This document shows positions 18,302 through 25,286 of a stretch of DNA of 32,653 bases, piece by piece (position 1 is the first letter of the stretch; every line of letters starts with the position of its first letter). The notes under the pieces were generated by a model. The model was not told the DNA's origin, ran no database searches, and saw only the letters and a program-made list of their open reading frames with translations. This stretch comes from Thermus neutrinimicus (GTDB taxonomy: Bacteria; Deinococcota; Deinococci; Deinococcales; Thermaceae): the NCBI RefSeq assembly GCF_022760955.1, contig NZ_JAKTNU010000018.1, positions 1 through 32,653 on the forward strand, in the 5' to 3' direction. The translations under genes and the position numbers were made by a program.

Positions 18302-18786
18302 CTAAAAGGGCAGGGTCAGGACGAAGCTTCCCCCATAACCTTCCCCTTCGGGCCTTAGGGCCAGGAGGAGGTCGGCTCGGAAGATCATGTCCTGGCGGTT
18401 GCCGATCCGGGGCATCCCCCTTTCGGCATAGGGGGGTTGGGCGTAGACCTGACGCGGGACTTCCTCGGGGAAGAAAAGCTGGGTGGCGAAACTTCCGCCT
18501 TCCCCCTCCACCCGGAGGTGGAGATGGGGGGTGCGGCTTGGGTACCCGCCGGGAAGGAGGGTGAGAAACTCCACCTGGCCCTGGGTATCCGTGGGCTGCC
18601 AGCCCCGGCAGAAGGTCCCCGGGGCATGCACCCCCGGGTAGCGCCCCAGGGCATCCGTGTGCCAGAGGTCCACCCGCACGCCCCCAAGGGGCCGGCAGGT
18701 GCGGTCCTGCACCCGGAGGGTCCACCCGCCATAGCCGCTGAGGGTTAGACGCCCGCTAGAAGGGCCAGGGTATAGACTGGGCTCAT
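18302..18786 (-). pseudogene. Intradiol ring-cleavage dioxygenase-like protein, start lost or frameshifted
   Basis: The frame ending at 18302 encodes an intradiol dioxygenase domain: CRPLGGVRVDLWHTDALGRYPG, FCRGWQPTDTQGQVEF, PGGYPSRTPHLHLRV, QLFFPEEV and MPRIGNRQDMIF. The four expected Fe(III) ligands are present (Tyr in GRYPG, Tyr in GGYPS, both His of PHLHL). However, this frame has no usable start near the domain. The nearest upstream ATG (18940) lies deep inside the divergent HAD gene. ATG 18786 opens a different frame, MSPVYTLALLAGV then TAA. Adding one G to the ggg at minus 18754-18752 would join the two into a 161-residue protein. It may be a true frameshift or a sequence error. Confidence 0.65.
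18771..18776 (+). promoter_or_regulatory. -10 box of HAD-CMD-hemD operon
   Basis: TATAGA at 18771-18776 lies eight bases before ATG 18785, another probable leaderless start. No strong -35 is seen. Confidence 0.45.
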
Positions 18787-19444
18787 GACCCGGGCGGTGC
18801 TCTTTGACGTGGGCAACACCTTGATCCTGGCAAGCCCCCGGTTTTGGCTTCTGCCTTTTTTGGAGGAACGGGGTCTTAAGCCCAGAAGGGATCCCAAGGC
18901 GGCGGCCTTGGCGGCTTTTCGCTTCTATGAGGATCATCACCTAGGGGCCCGGGATCTGGAGACCGCCTTGGGGCTTTGGCGGGAGTTCCACCGCAGGCTC
19001 TTTACAGGGATGGGCCTCGAGGAGCACGCCGAGGCCCTGAGCCGGGAGCTGGTAGAAAACTGGAGGAATCCCCGGTTCTGGCCCGTGGTGCCTGGGGCTC
19101 AGGCCACCTTACAGGCCCTGAAGGAGCGGGGCTATGCCCTGGCGGTGGTGTCCAACTGGGATGCCACCCTGCCGGAGATCCTGGAGGTGGTGGGCTTAAG
19201 GCCCTACTTCCAGCACCTCTCGGTGAGCGCCCTTTCCGGGGTGGCCAAGCCCGATCCCAGGCTTTTCCAGGAGGCCCTCGAGGCCCTGGGGGTGGCTCCC
19301 GAGGAGGCGGTGCACGTGGGGGATTCGGAGGCCGATTGGAAGGGGGCTAAGGGGGCTGGGGTGAGGCCCCTCCTCTTTGACCCTTTGGGGGAGAATCCCC
19401 AGGCCCTTCACCAGCTTGAAGGGGTGTTAGACTACCTGCCATGA
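18785..19444 (+). CDS. HAD-superfamily hydrolase
   Basis: The 219-residue protein opens TRAVLFDVGNTL, motif I with Asp8 and Gly10 where phosphatases have the second Asp. A helical cap, motif II ALAVVSNWDATL, motif III VAKPDPRLFQEALEALG and motif IV HVGDSEADWKGAKGAG follow. This pattern is close to the REG-2/HDHD3-like group, whose substrates are mostly unknown. It ends in an ATGA overlap with the next gene. The first two bases of its ATG also serve the opposite-strand ATG (CATG). Confidence 0.88.
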   Translation: MTRAVLFDVGNTLILASPRFWLLPFLEERGLKPRRDPKAAALAAFRFYEDHHLGARDLETALGLWREFHRRLFTGMGLEEHAEALSRELVENWRNPRFWPVVPGAQATLQALKERGYALAVVSNWDATLPEILEVVGLRPYFQHLSVSALSGVAKPDPRLFQEALEALGVAPEEAVHVGDSEADWKGAKGAGVRPLLFDPLGENPQALHQLEGVLDYLP

Positions 19445-19806
19445 GCGTGCGGCGGGCCATCTGGGGGGAGAAGCAAGGGGCCATTGAGGAAAGCCTTAAG
19501 GAGGTGGACGAGGATCTTTTCCGCTACATCCGGGACTTCGCCTACGAGGAGGTCCTGGCCCGGCCAGGGCTGGACCTCAAAACCCGGGAGCTTTTGGCCA
19601 TCACCGCCCTCATCGCCCTGGGTAGCCCCAAGGAGCTGGCCACCCATCTGGAGGGAGCCCTGCGGGTGGGCGCCACCGAGGAGGAGGTGCGGGAAACCAT
19701 CCTGCAGTCCGCCCTTTTCCTGGGCTTCCCCCGGGCCTTGGCCGCCATGAAGCTCTTTCACAAGGTGCTCAAAGGCCGTGGTCCTGCTCACCCGCGGGAA
19801 GGATAA
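19441..19806 (+). CDS. Carboxymuconolactone decarboxylase (CMD)-family protein
   Basis: The 121-residue all-helical protein contains the CMD core KTRELLAITALIALGSPKELATHLEGALRVGATEEEVRETILQ. The His in ATHLEGAL matches the family pattern, and there is no CxxC pair as in AhpD peroxidases, so it is nearer to the decarboxylase side. True activity is unknown. It overlaps the HAD gene by 4 nt and hemD by 29 nt. Confidence 0.88.
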   Translation: MSVRRAIWGEKQGAIEESLKEVDEDLFRYIRDFAYEEVLARPGLDLKTRELLAITALIALGSPKELATHLEGALRVGATEEEVRETILQSALFLGFPRALAAMKLFHKVLKGRGPAHPREG

Positions 19807-20452
19807 GGAGCTCCTAAACCGGCTCCGTGCCTTGGGGATAGAGGCGGCGGAGGTGGCCCTTTTGGAGCAGGTGGACCTTCCGGGCCTCGAGGCGCTTCCG
19901 GGGAAACTCCTCCGCACAGACTGGGTGGCGGTTACCTCCAAGGAGGGGGCTAAAAGGCTCCTTTGGGCCTGGGAAAAGGCGGGAAGGCCCCTTCTAAAGG
20001 TGGCGGCGGTGGGGGAAGGGACGGGGGAGGTGCTGCGCCTGGGGGGGCTACCCCCTGCCTTCATCCCTCCCCGGGCCACGGCCAAGGACCTGGCGCAGGC
20101 CTTTCCCCCGGCCCAAAAGGTGCTCTTCGTGGCGGGGGATCTGGCGGGAAGGGACCTGGAGGAGGTCCTGAGGGGCCGGGGAACGGAGGTGGAACGGCTG
20201 GAGGTTTACGCCACCCGGGAGCGGGGGCTTTCCCCTCCGGAGCTGGCCCTCCTGGAAAGGGCCCAGGTGGTGGCCTTTTTCAGCCCAAGCGCTGCCAGGG
20301 CCTACGCCCTAAATACCCCTAGGAGGCCCAAGGCGGCCTGCATCGGCCCCAGCACGGCGGAAGAGGCCAGGCGGCTCGGCTTTGCCGTGTGGGAGGCAAG
20401 GGAGCCGGGCCTAGAGGGGCTTTTCCAGGCCATACTGCAGGCGCTTTCATAG
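19778..20452 (+). CDS. hemD: Uroporphyrinogen-III synthase
   Basis: Cyclises hydroxymethylbilane to uroporphyrinogen III. The 224-residue two-lobed protein is poorly conserved as usual, but shows LLTRGKDKELLNRL, DWVAVTSKEGAKRL, VAAVGEGTGEVLR, VLFVAGDLAGRDLEEVL, VYATRER, VVAFFSPSAARAY and ACIGPSTAEEARRLGF. The order matches the HemD family. GTG 19778 lies 29 nt inside the CMD gene. hemA follows 71 nt later. Confidence 0.88.
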   Translation: MVLLTRGKDKELLNRLRALGIEAAEVALLEQVDLPGLEALPGKLLRTDWVAVTSKEGAKRLLWAWEKAGRPLLKVAAVGEGTGEVLRLGGLPPAFIPPRATAKDLAQAFPPAQKVLFVAGDLAGRDLEEVLRGRGTEVERLEVYATRERGLSPPELALLERAQVVAFFSPSAARAYALNTPRRPKAACIGPSTAEEARRLGFAVWEAREPGLEGLFQAILQALS

Positions 20453-20506
20453 GGCTTTGGTTAAGGGTTGCCCGCGAGGGGAATCCTGGTTCCTACCCAG
20501 GTGGCG

Positions 20507-20512
20507 TATACT
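20507..20512 (+). promoter_or_regulatory. -10 box upstream of hemA
   Basis: TATACT at 20507-20512, eleven bases before ATG 20524. A ggaag at 20515-20519 could serve as a short ribosome site. The -35 is weak. Confidence 0.4.
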
Positions 20513-20523
20513 GACGGAAGACT

Positions 20524-21702
20524 ATGGTCCTGCCCCTTTACCTGGTGGGCCTTTCCCACAAGACCGCTCCCGTGGAGGTGCGGGAGCGGGCGGCCTTGGA
20601 TCCGGTGGTGGCCTTGCCGGCGGCCTTAAGCACCTTGGGGAGGGCGGTGGTGCTTTCCACCTGCAACCGCACGGAGATCTACGGGGTGGGAAGCCCCAAG
20701 GAGGCCAAGGCCCTCCTCCTTGCGCGGGGGGTGGAGGCCCACCACCTTTACCAGAAGGAGGGAATAGAGGCTCTGCGGCACCTCTTTCGGGTGGCGGCGG
20801 GCCTGGACTCCTTGGTGATGGGGGAGGCGCAGATCCTGGGGCAGGTGCGGGAGGCCCTCTTTCTGGCCCGAAAATATGGGGCCACGGAAAGCCTATTGGA
20901 GAAGGCCTTCCAGTCTGCCATCGCCCTGGGCAAGCGGGCCCGTAGCGAAACCGGCATCGGGGTAGGGGCGGTGAGCGTGGCCTATGCAGCCTTGGACCTG
21001 GCCCTGGCGGTCTACGGGGACCTTACGGGGCTGGCCGTGGCGGTTCTGGGGGCGGGGGAGATGGCGGAGCTCTTCCTTACCCACTTGAAGTCCCAGGGGG
21101 TGGGCCGGGTCTTGGTGGTGAACCGCACGGTGGAGAGGGCCAGGGCCTTGGCGGAGCGGTTTGGGGGGGAGGCCTATGCCCTCGAGGCCCTTCCCCAGGT
21201 CCTGCGCCAGGCGGACCTGGTGGTGGCTTCCGCCGCCAGCCCCCATTACCTGGTGCGGCCGCAGGACCTGCCGAGGAGGTCCAAGCCCCTTTTCCTCATC
21301 GACATCGCCCTGCCCCGCAACATTGACCCCCGGGTGGGCCGCCTGCCCCAGGCCTACCTGTACAACCTGGACGACCTAAAGCGGGTGGTGGAGAAGAACC
21401 TAAGGGCCCGCCTGGGGGAGGTGCCCAAGGTGGAGGCCCTCATCGAGGGGGCCATGGGGGACTACCTGGAGTGGTACGCGGGCCACAGGGTGCGGGAGGC
21501 CATACGGGCCCTGAGGGGCCTGGCCTATAGGGAGGTGGTGCGGGAGTACCCGGAGGCCGATCCCCTCACCTGGCACAAGGAGGCGGGGCGCAGGGCCCAT
21601 CCCTGGATCCTGGCGGTGAAGGCCCGGACCCAGGAGTTCCTCCAGGGTCCTCCCTGTCCTGGGGAGTGCCCGCTTTTGGCCTTCCGTCCCCCACAGCTAT
21701 GA
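20524..21702 (+). CDS. hemA: Glutamyl-tRNA reductase
   Basis: The first enzyme of C5-pathway tetrapyrrole synthesis, reducing glutamyl-tRNA to glutamate semialdehyde. The 392 residues show LVGLSHKTAPVEVRE, the catalytic Cys47 in VVLSTCNRTEIYG, GLDSLVMGEAQILGQV, the NADPH-binding VAVLGAGEMAELFLTHL, VVNRTVERARALAERFGG, and LFLIDIALPRNIDP. The C-terminal dimerisation domain is slightly short. It is followed by the hemX-like gene with an ATGA overlap. Confidence 0.96.
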   Translation: MVLPLYLVGLSHKTAPVEVRERAALDPVVALPAALSTLGRAVVLSTCNRTEIYGVGSPKEAKALLLARGVEAHHLYQKEGIEALRHLFRVAAGLDSLVMGEAQILGQVREALFLARKYGATESLLEKAFQSAIALGKRARSETGIGVGAVSVAYAALDLALAVYGDLTGLAVAVLGAGEMAELFLTHLKSQGVGRVLVVNRTVERARALAERFGGEAYALEALPQVLRQADLVVASAASPHYLVRPQDLPRRSKPLFLIDIALPRNIDPRVGRLPQAYLYNLDDLKRVVEKNLRARLGEVPKVEALIEGAMGDYLEWYAGHRVREAIRALRGLAYREVVREYPEADPLTWHKEAGRRAHPWILAVKARTQEFLQGPPCPGECPLLAFRPPQL

Positions 21703-22451
21703 CCGCGGTCTCCCTGCTGGCCCTGGTGGGGGTTCTCCTCTTGGCCGTGGGGTTGTTCTGGCCTCGAGGGCTTTCCCTCGGGGCCCTTTTGTACCTGGGG
21801 GCTGCCTTGGCGGATGCCTTCGCCAAGGGGTTTTTCTCAGGTCCGGCCCAGCCCGCCTTGATCCTTGGGGGGCTTTTGGCCTTGCGGGGCGAGAGCCTTT
21901 TCCTACGGCCGAGGCTTACCCCTCTGCGCCGCTACTTGGTTCTCCTGGCCATGCTCCTTGGCCTCTTTGCCCTCAAGGCCCTGCCCCATCCGGGGGGAAG
22001 CCTGCCCCTCCTCCTTACCCTGGTGCACGCCGGGTCCTTCCTGGTGGCCTACCTGGCCCTGGCCATGGGGGTGGGGGCAGGGGTGATGTGTGCCCTGCAG
22101 GACCTGCGCCTGCGGTCGGTGCCGGAAAAAGCCCTGCTTTCCGCTCCCCTTTGGAGCCTGAGGCGGCTGGAGCAGGGCTACCTTCGGGTAGGGTACCTGG
22201 CCACCACCTTGGGCCTGGGAAGCGGCATGGCCTGGGCCTGGGGGTATTTCGGTAGCCCTTTGGCCTTGGATCCCAAGGAGATCTCCGTGCTCCTGGGATG
22301 GCTGGGCCTTACCCTGTACTTCCTCCTTGAGGAGAGGCTTCAGGGCTACCCACGCATGGCCCTGCTCCTTTTGGCCTACGCCCTTTTGCTCTTCGCCTTC
22401 GTCGGCGCCCCTTTCCTGGGTTCCCGCCATCCTTCCGGCCTGGGATTTTAG
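21699..22451 (+). CDS. HemX/CcsA-like cytochrome c assembly membrane protein
   Basis: ATG 21699 (ATGA overlap with hemA) gives 250 residues with about eight membrane helices. A longer GTG start at 21666 would overlap hemA by 37 nt. The segment LVHAGSFLVAYLALAMGVGAGVM, then GLGSGMAWAWGYFGSPLALDPKEISVLLGWLGLTLYFLL, matches the CcmC/CcsA/HemX family, including the DPKE element. The tryptophan-rich WWD loop is reduced, as in HemX. Position after hemA fits HemX proteins, thought to affect HemA level or heme handling. Confidence 0.85.
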   Translation: MTAVSLLALVGVLLLAVGLFWPRGLSLGALLYLGAALADAFAKGFFSGPAQPALILGGLLALRGESLFLRPRLTPLRRYLVLLAMLLGLFALKALPHPGGSLPLLLTLVHAGSFLVAYLALAMGVGAGVMCALQDLRLRSVPEKALLSAPLWSLRRLEQGYLRVGYLATTLGLGSGMAWAWGYFGSPLALDPKEISVLLGWLGLTLYFLLEERLQGYPRMALLLLAYALLLFAFVGAPFLGSRHPSGLGF

Positions 22452-22467
22452 ATATAGAAACCTTAAC

Positions 22468-22497
22468 TTGACAGATTGGGAATAGAGGGTTTATAAT
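22468..22497 (+). promoter_or_regulatory. Perfect consensus sigma-A promoter of the SHOCT/DUF2089 operon
   Basis: TTGACA (22468-22473) and TATAAT (22492-22497) both match consensus exactly, with an 18-nt spacer. A strong ribosome site aggaggtg (22506-22513) precedes ATG 22518. This is the best promoter in the window. Confidence 0.9.
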
Positions 22498-22517
22498 CCT
22501 TCACTAGGAGGTGAGGG

Positions 22518-22796
22518 ATGTGGAGCCCATGGTGGGACCTAGAGGTGGGGAAGAGGCGGCACGAGGAGCTCCTCTTGGAGGCGGAGCGGGAGAGGCTCCT
22601 TAAGCCCCTTCGTTCCCCCTGGCGTCTCAGGCTAGCCCGGGTTCTTTTGAGGTGGGCCCAGAGGCTTGCCCCGGAGGCTCCCTCGCTTTTTGCTGGGTTC
22701 GAACCTAGAGGCCCAGGTGCGCCTGGGGGCCCTCGAGGGGGCGGGTCCTTAGCGGCAGGTGGCGGCCTGCTGGTCCCTGGGAGAGGGGAAGGCTAG
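22518..22796 (+). CDS. Small basic protein of unknown function, possible frameshift near residue 58
   Basis: The 92-residue product starts MWSPWWDLEVGKRRHEELLLEAERERLL, an amphipathic charged helix with a Trp-rich N-terminus that may touch the membrane. The last 33 residues are low-complexity Gly/Pro/Arg. Removing one T from the five-T run at 22687-22691 would switch to a frame reading LLLGSNLEAQVRLGALEGAGP and stopping at 22750-22752, giving a more protein-like 77-residue product. No family is recognised. It is the first gene behind the consensus promoter. Confidence 0.6.
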   Translation: MWSPWWDLEVGKRRHEELLLEAERERLLKPLRSPWRLRLARVLLRWAQRLAPEAPSLFAGFEPRGPGAPGGPRGGGSLAAGGGLLVPGRGEG

Positions 22797-22843
22797 GCTC
22801 AGGGCTAAGGTGGCCATGGGGAATCTGGAATTGGAGGCATGAC

Positions 22844-23215
22844 ATGGAGGAAAAACGGCGCATTCTGGAGATGGTACGTTCCGGCGAGATCGGGGTAGAG
22901 GAGGCCCTGGCCCTGCTTCGGGCGGTGGAGGACCCTGGGCCTAGGGCGCAGGCCCCTGTCAGGCTCCTCAGGGTGCGGATCCAGGCCCATGACAAGGGGA
23001 AGCCGGTTCGGGTTCACGTGAACCTTCCCCTGGCCTTGGCGGAGCTTTTGGAAAAGTTCCTGCCCGAAGAGGCTAAGCTCACCCTGGAGGACCGGGGAGT
23101 GCATTTGAAGGACCTCTTGCGCCTGGTGCGGGAGGGGGTGCCCGAGGGGAAGTTGGTGGAGATCGAGGCGGAGGAAGAGGGCAAGCCCGTGCAGGTGCTA
23201 GTGGAGGTGGTGTGA
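22844..23215 (+). CDS. SHOCT-like-domain protein (YvlB/LiaX N-terminal type)
   Basis: The 123-residue protein begins with a short helical module EEKRRILEMVRSGEIGVEEALALLRAVE, like the SHOCT-like N-terminus of YvlB/LiaX-type envelope-stress proteins. A beta-rich part follows (LLRVRIQAHDKGKPVRVHVNLPLALAELL) with a helical insert (GVHLKDLLRLVREGVPEGKLVEIEAEEEGKPVQVLVEVV). The large beta-helical adhesin-like domain of YvlB/LiaX is absent. The start is ATG 22844. The stop overlaps the next GTG by 4 nt. Confidence 0.8.
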   Translation: MEEKRRILEMVRSGEIGVEEALALLRAVEDPGPRAQAPVRLLRVRIQAHDKGKPVRVHVNLPLALAELLEKFLPEEAKLTLEDRGVHLKDLLRLVREGVPEGKLVEIEAEEEGKPVQVLVEVV

Positions 23216-23484
23216 GGCCAGCTTGGCCCCCTTTGCGCCCCAGGTTCCTCTACCTTCGGGTGCGGGGGCCTTTCCCTTTGCCCTTGGTCCTCCCCCTTCC
23301 CCTTTGCGCCCTGGAGTGGGTTTTGCTGTTCGCTTTCTGGGCCTGGAAAACCCGGGCCCTTTTCCGGGGAGAAGCGCCTATTCCCTTGCCTCTTGGTGCC
23401 CTTTGGACCTTTAGGATTCTGCCGCCTTTAACCCTACTGGAGGTGGAGGCGGAGGAAGTAGATATCAAGGTGGGGCTATGGTGA
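23212..23484 (+). CDS. Small membrane protein of unknown function
   Basis: The 90-residue protein has hydrophobic stretches at about 20-44, forming one long or two tight helices (PLVLPLPLCALEWVLLFAFWAW). A C-terminal LLEVEAEEVDIKVGLW follows, recalling the VEIEAEEEGKPVQVLVEV tail of the preceding protein. GTG 23212 overlaps the upstream stop (GTGA). No family is recognised. The operon position implies a shared role with the SHOCT-like and DUF2089 proteins. Confidence 0.65.
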   Translation: MRPAWPPLRPRFLYLRVRGPFPLPLVLPLPLCALEWVLLFAFWAWKTRALFRGEAPIPLPLGALWTFRILPPLTLLEVEAEEVDIKVGLW

Positions 23485-23849
23485 TGAAACCCGCTCCCGT
23501 GCGGTGCCCAGCCTGTGAGGCTCCGTTGGCGGTGAAGGCCCTCTTTTGCCCCTCTTGCGGCACCGAGGTCCACGGTCGCTTCCAGTTGAACGAGTTCGCC
23601 CTTCTTTCCAAGGAGCACCTGGACTTCCTCAGGCTTTTCGTGAAGGCCCGGGGCAACCTTAAGGAGGTGGAGAGGATCCTCGGGGTTTCCTACCCTACGG
23701 TGCGGGCCCGGTTGGATGCCCTCCTCAAGGCCCTGGGTTACGAGGCCGCGGAGGAAGAGGGGGATAGGCTTGAGGTGCTGGAAGCTTTGCGCCGGGGCGA
23801 GATCAGCGTGGAGGAGGCGGTGGCGCGGCTGAAGGAAGGGAGAAGCTGA
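23478..23849 (+). CDS. DUF2089 zinc-ribbon/HTH regulator-like protein
   Basis: The 123-residue product has a zinc ribbon (CPAC near residue 10, CPSC near 27), then a helix-turn-helix-like block (FVKARGNLKEVERILGVSYPTVRARLDALLKALGY). It ends with a SHOCT-like module (LEVLEALRRGEISVEEAVARLKEG) similar to the N-terminus of the protein encoded at 22844. DUF2089 proteins are uncharacterised presumed DNA-binding regulators. ATG 23478 has aaggtgg at 23466-23472. ATG 23484 is an alternative. Its last 47 nt overlap the sensor kinase gene on the other strand. Confidence 0.85.
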   Translation: MVMKPAPVRCPACEAPLAVKALFCPSCGTEVHGRFQLNEFALLSKEHLDFLRLFVKARGNLKEVERILGVSYPTVRARLDALLKALGYEAAEEEGDRLEVLEALRRGEISVEEAVARLKEGRS

Positions 23850-25209
23850 AGGCGGTTCCCTTGCCCACCTCGCTCTCCACCCAGATCTCCCCCCCGTGAG
23901 CCTCGAGGATGGCCTTCACGATGGCCAGGCCCAGCCCCGACCCTCCCCGTTCCCGGTCCCGGGCCTTGTCCACCCGGTAGAAACGCTCGAAGAGGTGGGG
24001 AAGGTGCTCGTTGGGAATACCCTCTCCGTCGTCTTCCACCCGCACCACCACCTTCTCTCCCAGGTCAAAGGCCCTAAGCCAGATGTGCCGGGCCCCCGCT
24101 TTGATGGCGTTGGAGAGGAGGTTGGCCAGGACCTGATGGAGCCGGTCCGGGTCGCCTTGCACCCAAAGCTCCGGGGGGGCTTCCACCTCCATCTCCCCCT
24201 CAAAGCTCTTGGCGAACTCCTCCTTAACCTCCTCTAGGAGGTCTTGGATGCGGACAGGGGCCGGTTCCATGCGCCAGGAACCGGTCTGGGAGAGCTCCAG
24301 AAGATCTGACACCAGCTTTCCCATGCGCTCCGCTTCCCGCTTCACCACCTCGAGGCTCTCCCGCTGGGCCTCGGTAAGGGGGGTGCGGCGCAAAAGGAAG
24401 CCCACGTGGCCCAGAATGGCGGTGAGGGGAGTTCTGAGCTCGTGGGAGGCATCCTGGAGGAAGCGGGTTTGGGCCAGGAAGGCCTGTTGCATCCGGGAAA
24501 GCATGCCGTTCAAAGCCCGCACCAGGGTGGCCACCTCATCCCGCCCCTCGGGTTCGGGCAGGGGTTCGGGACGGGTGGTGATGGCCTCGGCCCGCCGGGC
24601 CACCCATTCCAGGGGCTCCAGGGCCCGGGCCACCAGGTTCCTGGCCAAGAGGATGGAGAGGAGGAGCACGAGAAGCGCCGTCCCCACATAGATGCGGGCA
24701 AACTGGGTGAGGGTGCTCTCCAGGCTCTCCACGGGCTTCCCCACCAAAAGGGCTCCCCGCCACACGGTTCCCCCCAGGTTGACCTCCACCCGGCGGGCGT
24801 AGACCAGAAGCTTTAAGGGAGGTCCTTCCCGTGGCAGCTCGGCGTAGGCCCAGGTCTCGCCCCGCTCCAAAAGGGTGCGGTAGTCCCCTTCCTCTAGGAG
24901 AAGGCGCTGGCTTCCCAGGGCGGGGCTTTTCTGCAGGCTGATTCCCCCTTCCCGGGCCAGAAGGGTGGGGTTTTCCTCGGGAAGAAGCTGGAGTTCCGCG
25001 TAGAGATTTGCGGGAAGCCCAGCCTCCAGGAGGGCTTGGCCGCCCAGGTTAAGGAGGCGGACCACCTGGTTGCTGGCCTCCAGAAGCTCCTGACGCAGGG
25101 AGCGGTAGAGGAAGCCCCGCAAGAGGCCTTCCAGGGCCAGCCCCAGCACCAAAAGGGTTACCAAAAGGAGGCCTGAGGTGAGGAGGGTGATGCGGGAGCG
25201 CAGGGTCAT
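23803..25209 (-). CDS. Two-component sensor histidine kinase
   Basis: From ATG 25209 the protein has 468 residues: membrane helix 7-29, a periplasmic sensor region of about 140 residues, membrane helix 172-189, HAMP linker to about 240, and HisKA with His256 in ASHELRTP. The HATPase domain has the N box NLLSNAIKAGA, G1 VEDDGEGIP, F box HLFERFYRVD and G2 GGSGLGLAIV. A GTG eight codons upstream is possible. It acts with the regulator encoded just before it. The C-terminal SAAPPPPPR and stop overlap the DUF2089 gene in a convergent arrangement. The signal sensed is unknown. Confidence 0.93.
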   Translation of the reverse strand: MTLRSRITLLTSGLLLVTLLVLGLALEGLLRGFLYRSLRQELLEASNQVVRLLNLGGQALLEAGLPANLYAELQLLPEENPTLLAREGGISLQKSPALGSQRLLLEEGDYRTLLERGETWAYAELPREGPPLKLLVYARRVEVNLGGTVWRGALLVGKPVESLESTLTQFARIYVGTALLVLLLSILLARNLVARALEPLEWVARRAEAITTRPEPLPEPEGRDEVATLVRALNGMLSRMQQAFLAQTRFLQDASHELRTPLTAILGHVGFLLRRTPLTEAQRESLEVVKREAERMGKLVSDLLELSQTGSWRMEPAPVRIQDLLEEVKEEFAKSFEGEMEVEAPPELWVQGDPDRLHQVLANLLSNAIKAGARHIWLRAFDLGEKVVVRVEDDGEGIPNEHLPHLFERFYRVDKARDRERGGSGLGLAIVKAILEAHGGEIWVESEVGKGTAFSFSLPSAAPPPPPR

Positions 25210-25286
25210 ACCGCCCCGCCCTGGCTTTGGCACCTCGGCGAGGAGGCCCTTAGGGTTTCTTCAAGGTGGGGCATGGGAGGGTCGCG

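Noticed and set aside
18787..18940. Upstream start at ATG 18940 for the dioxygenase-like gene
   Set aside because: It would encode over 50 residues antisense to the HAD gene with no family resemblance.
22694..22704. tRNA T-loop-like ggttcgaacc motif
   Set aside because: No acceptor, D or anticodon arms can be built around it, and it lies inside the small ORF.
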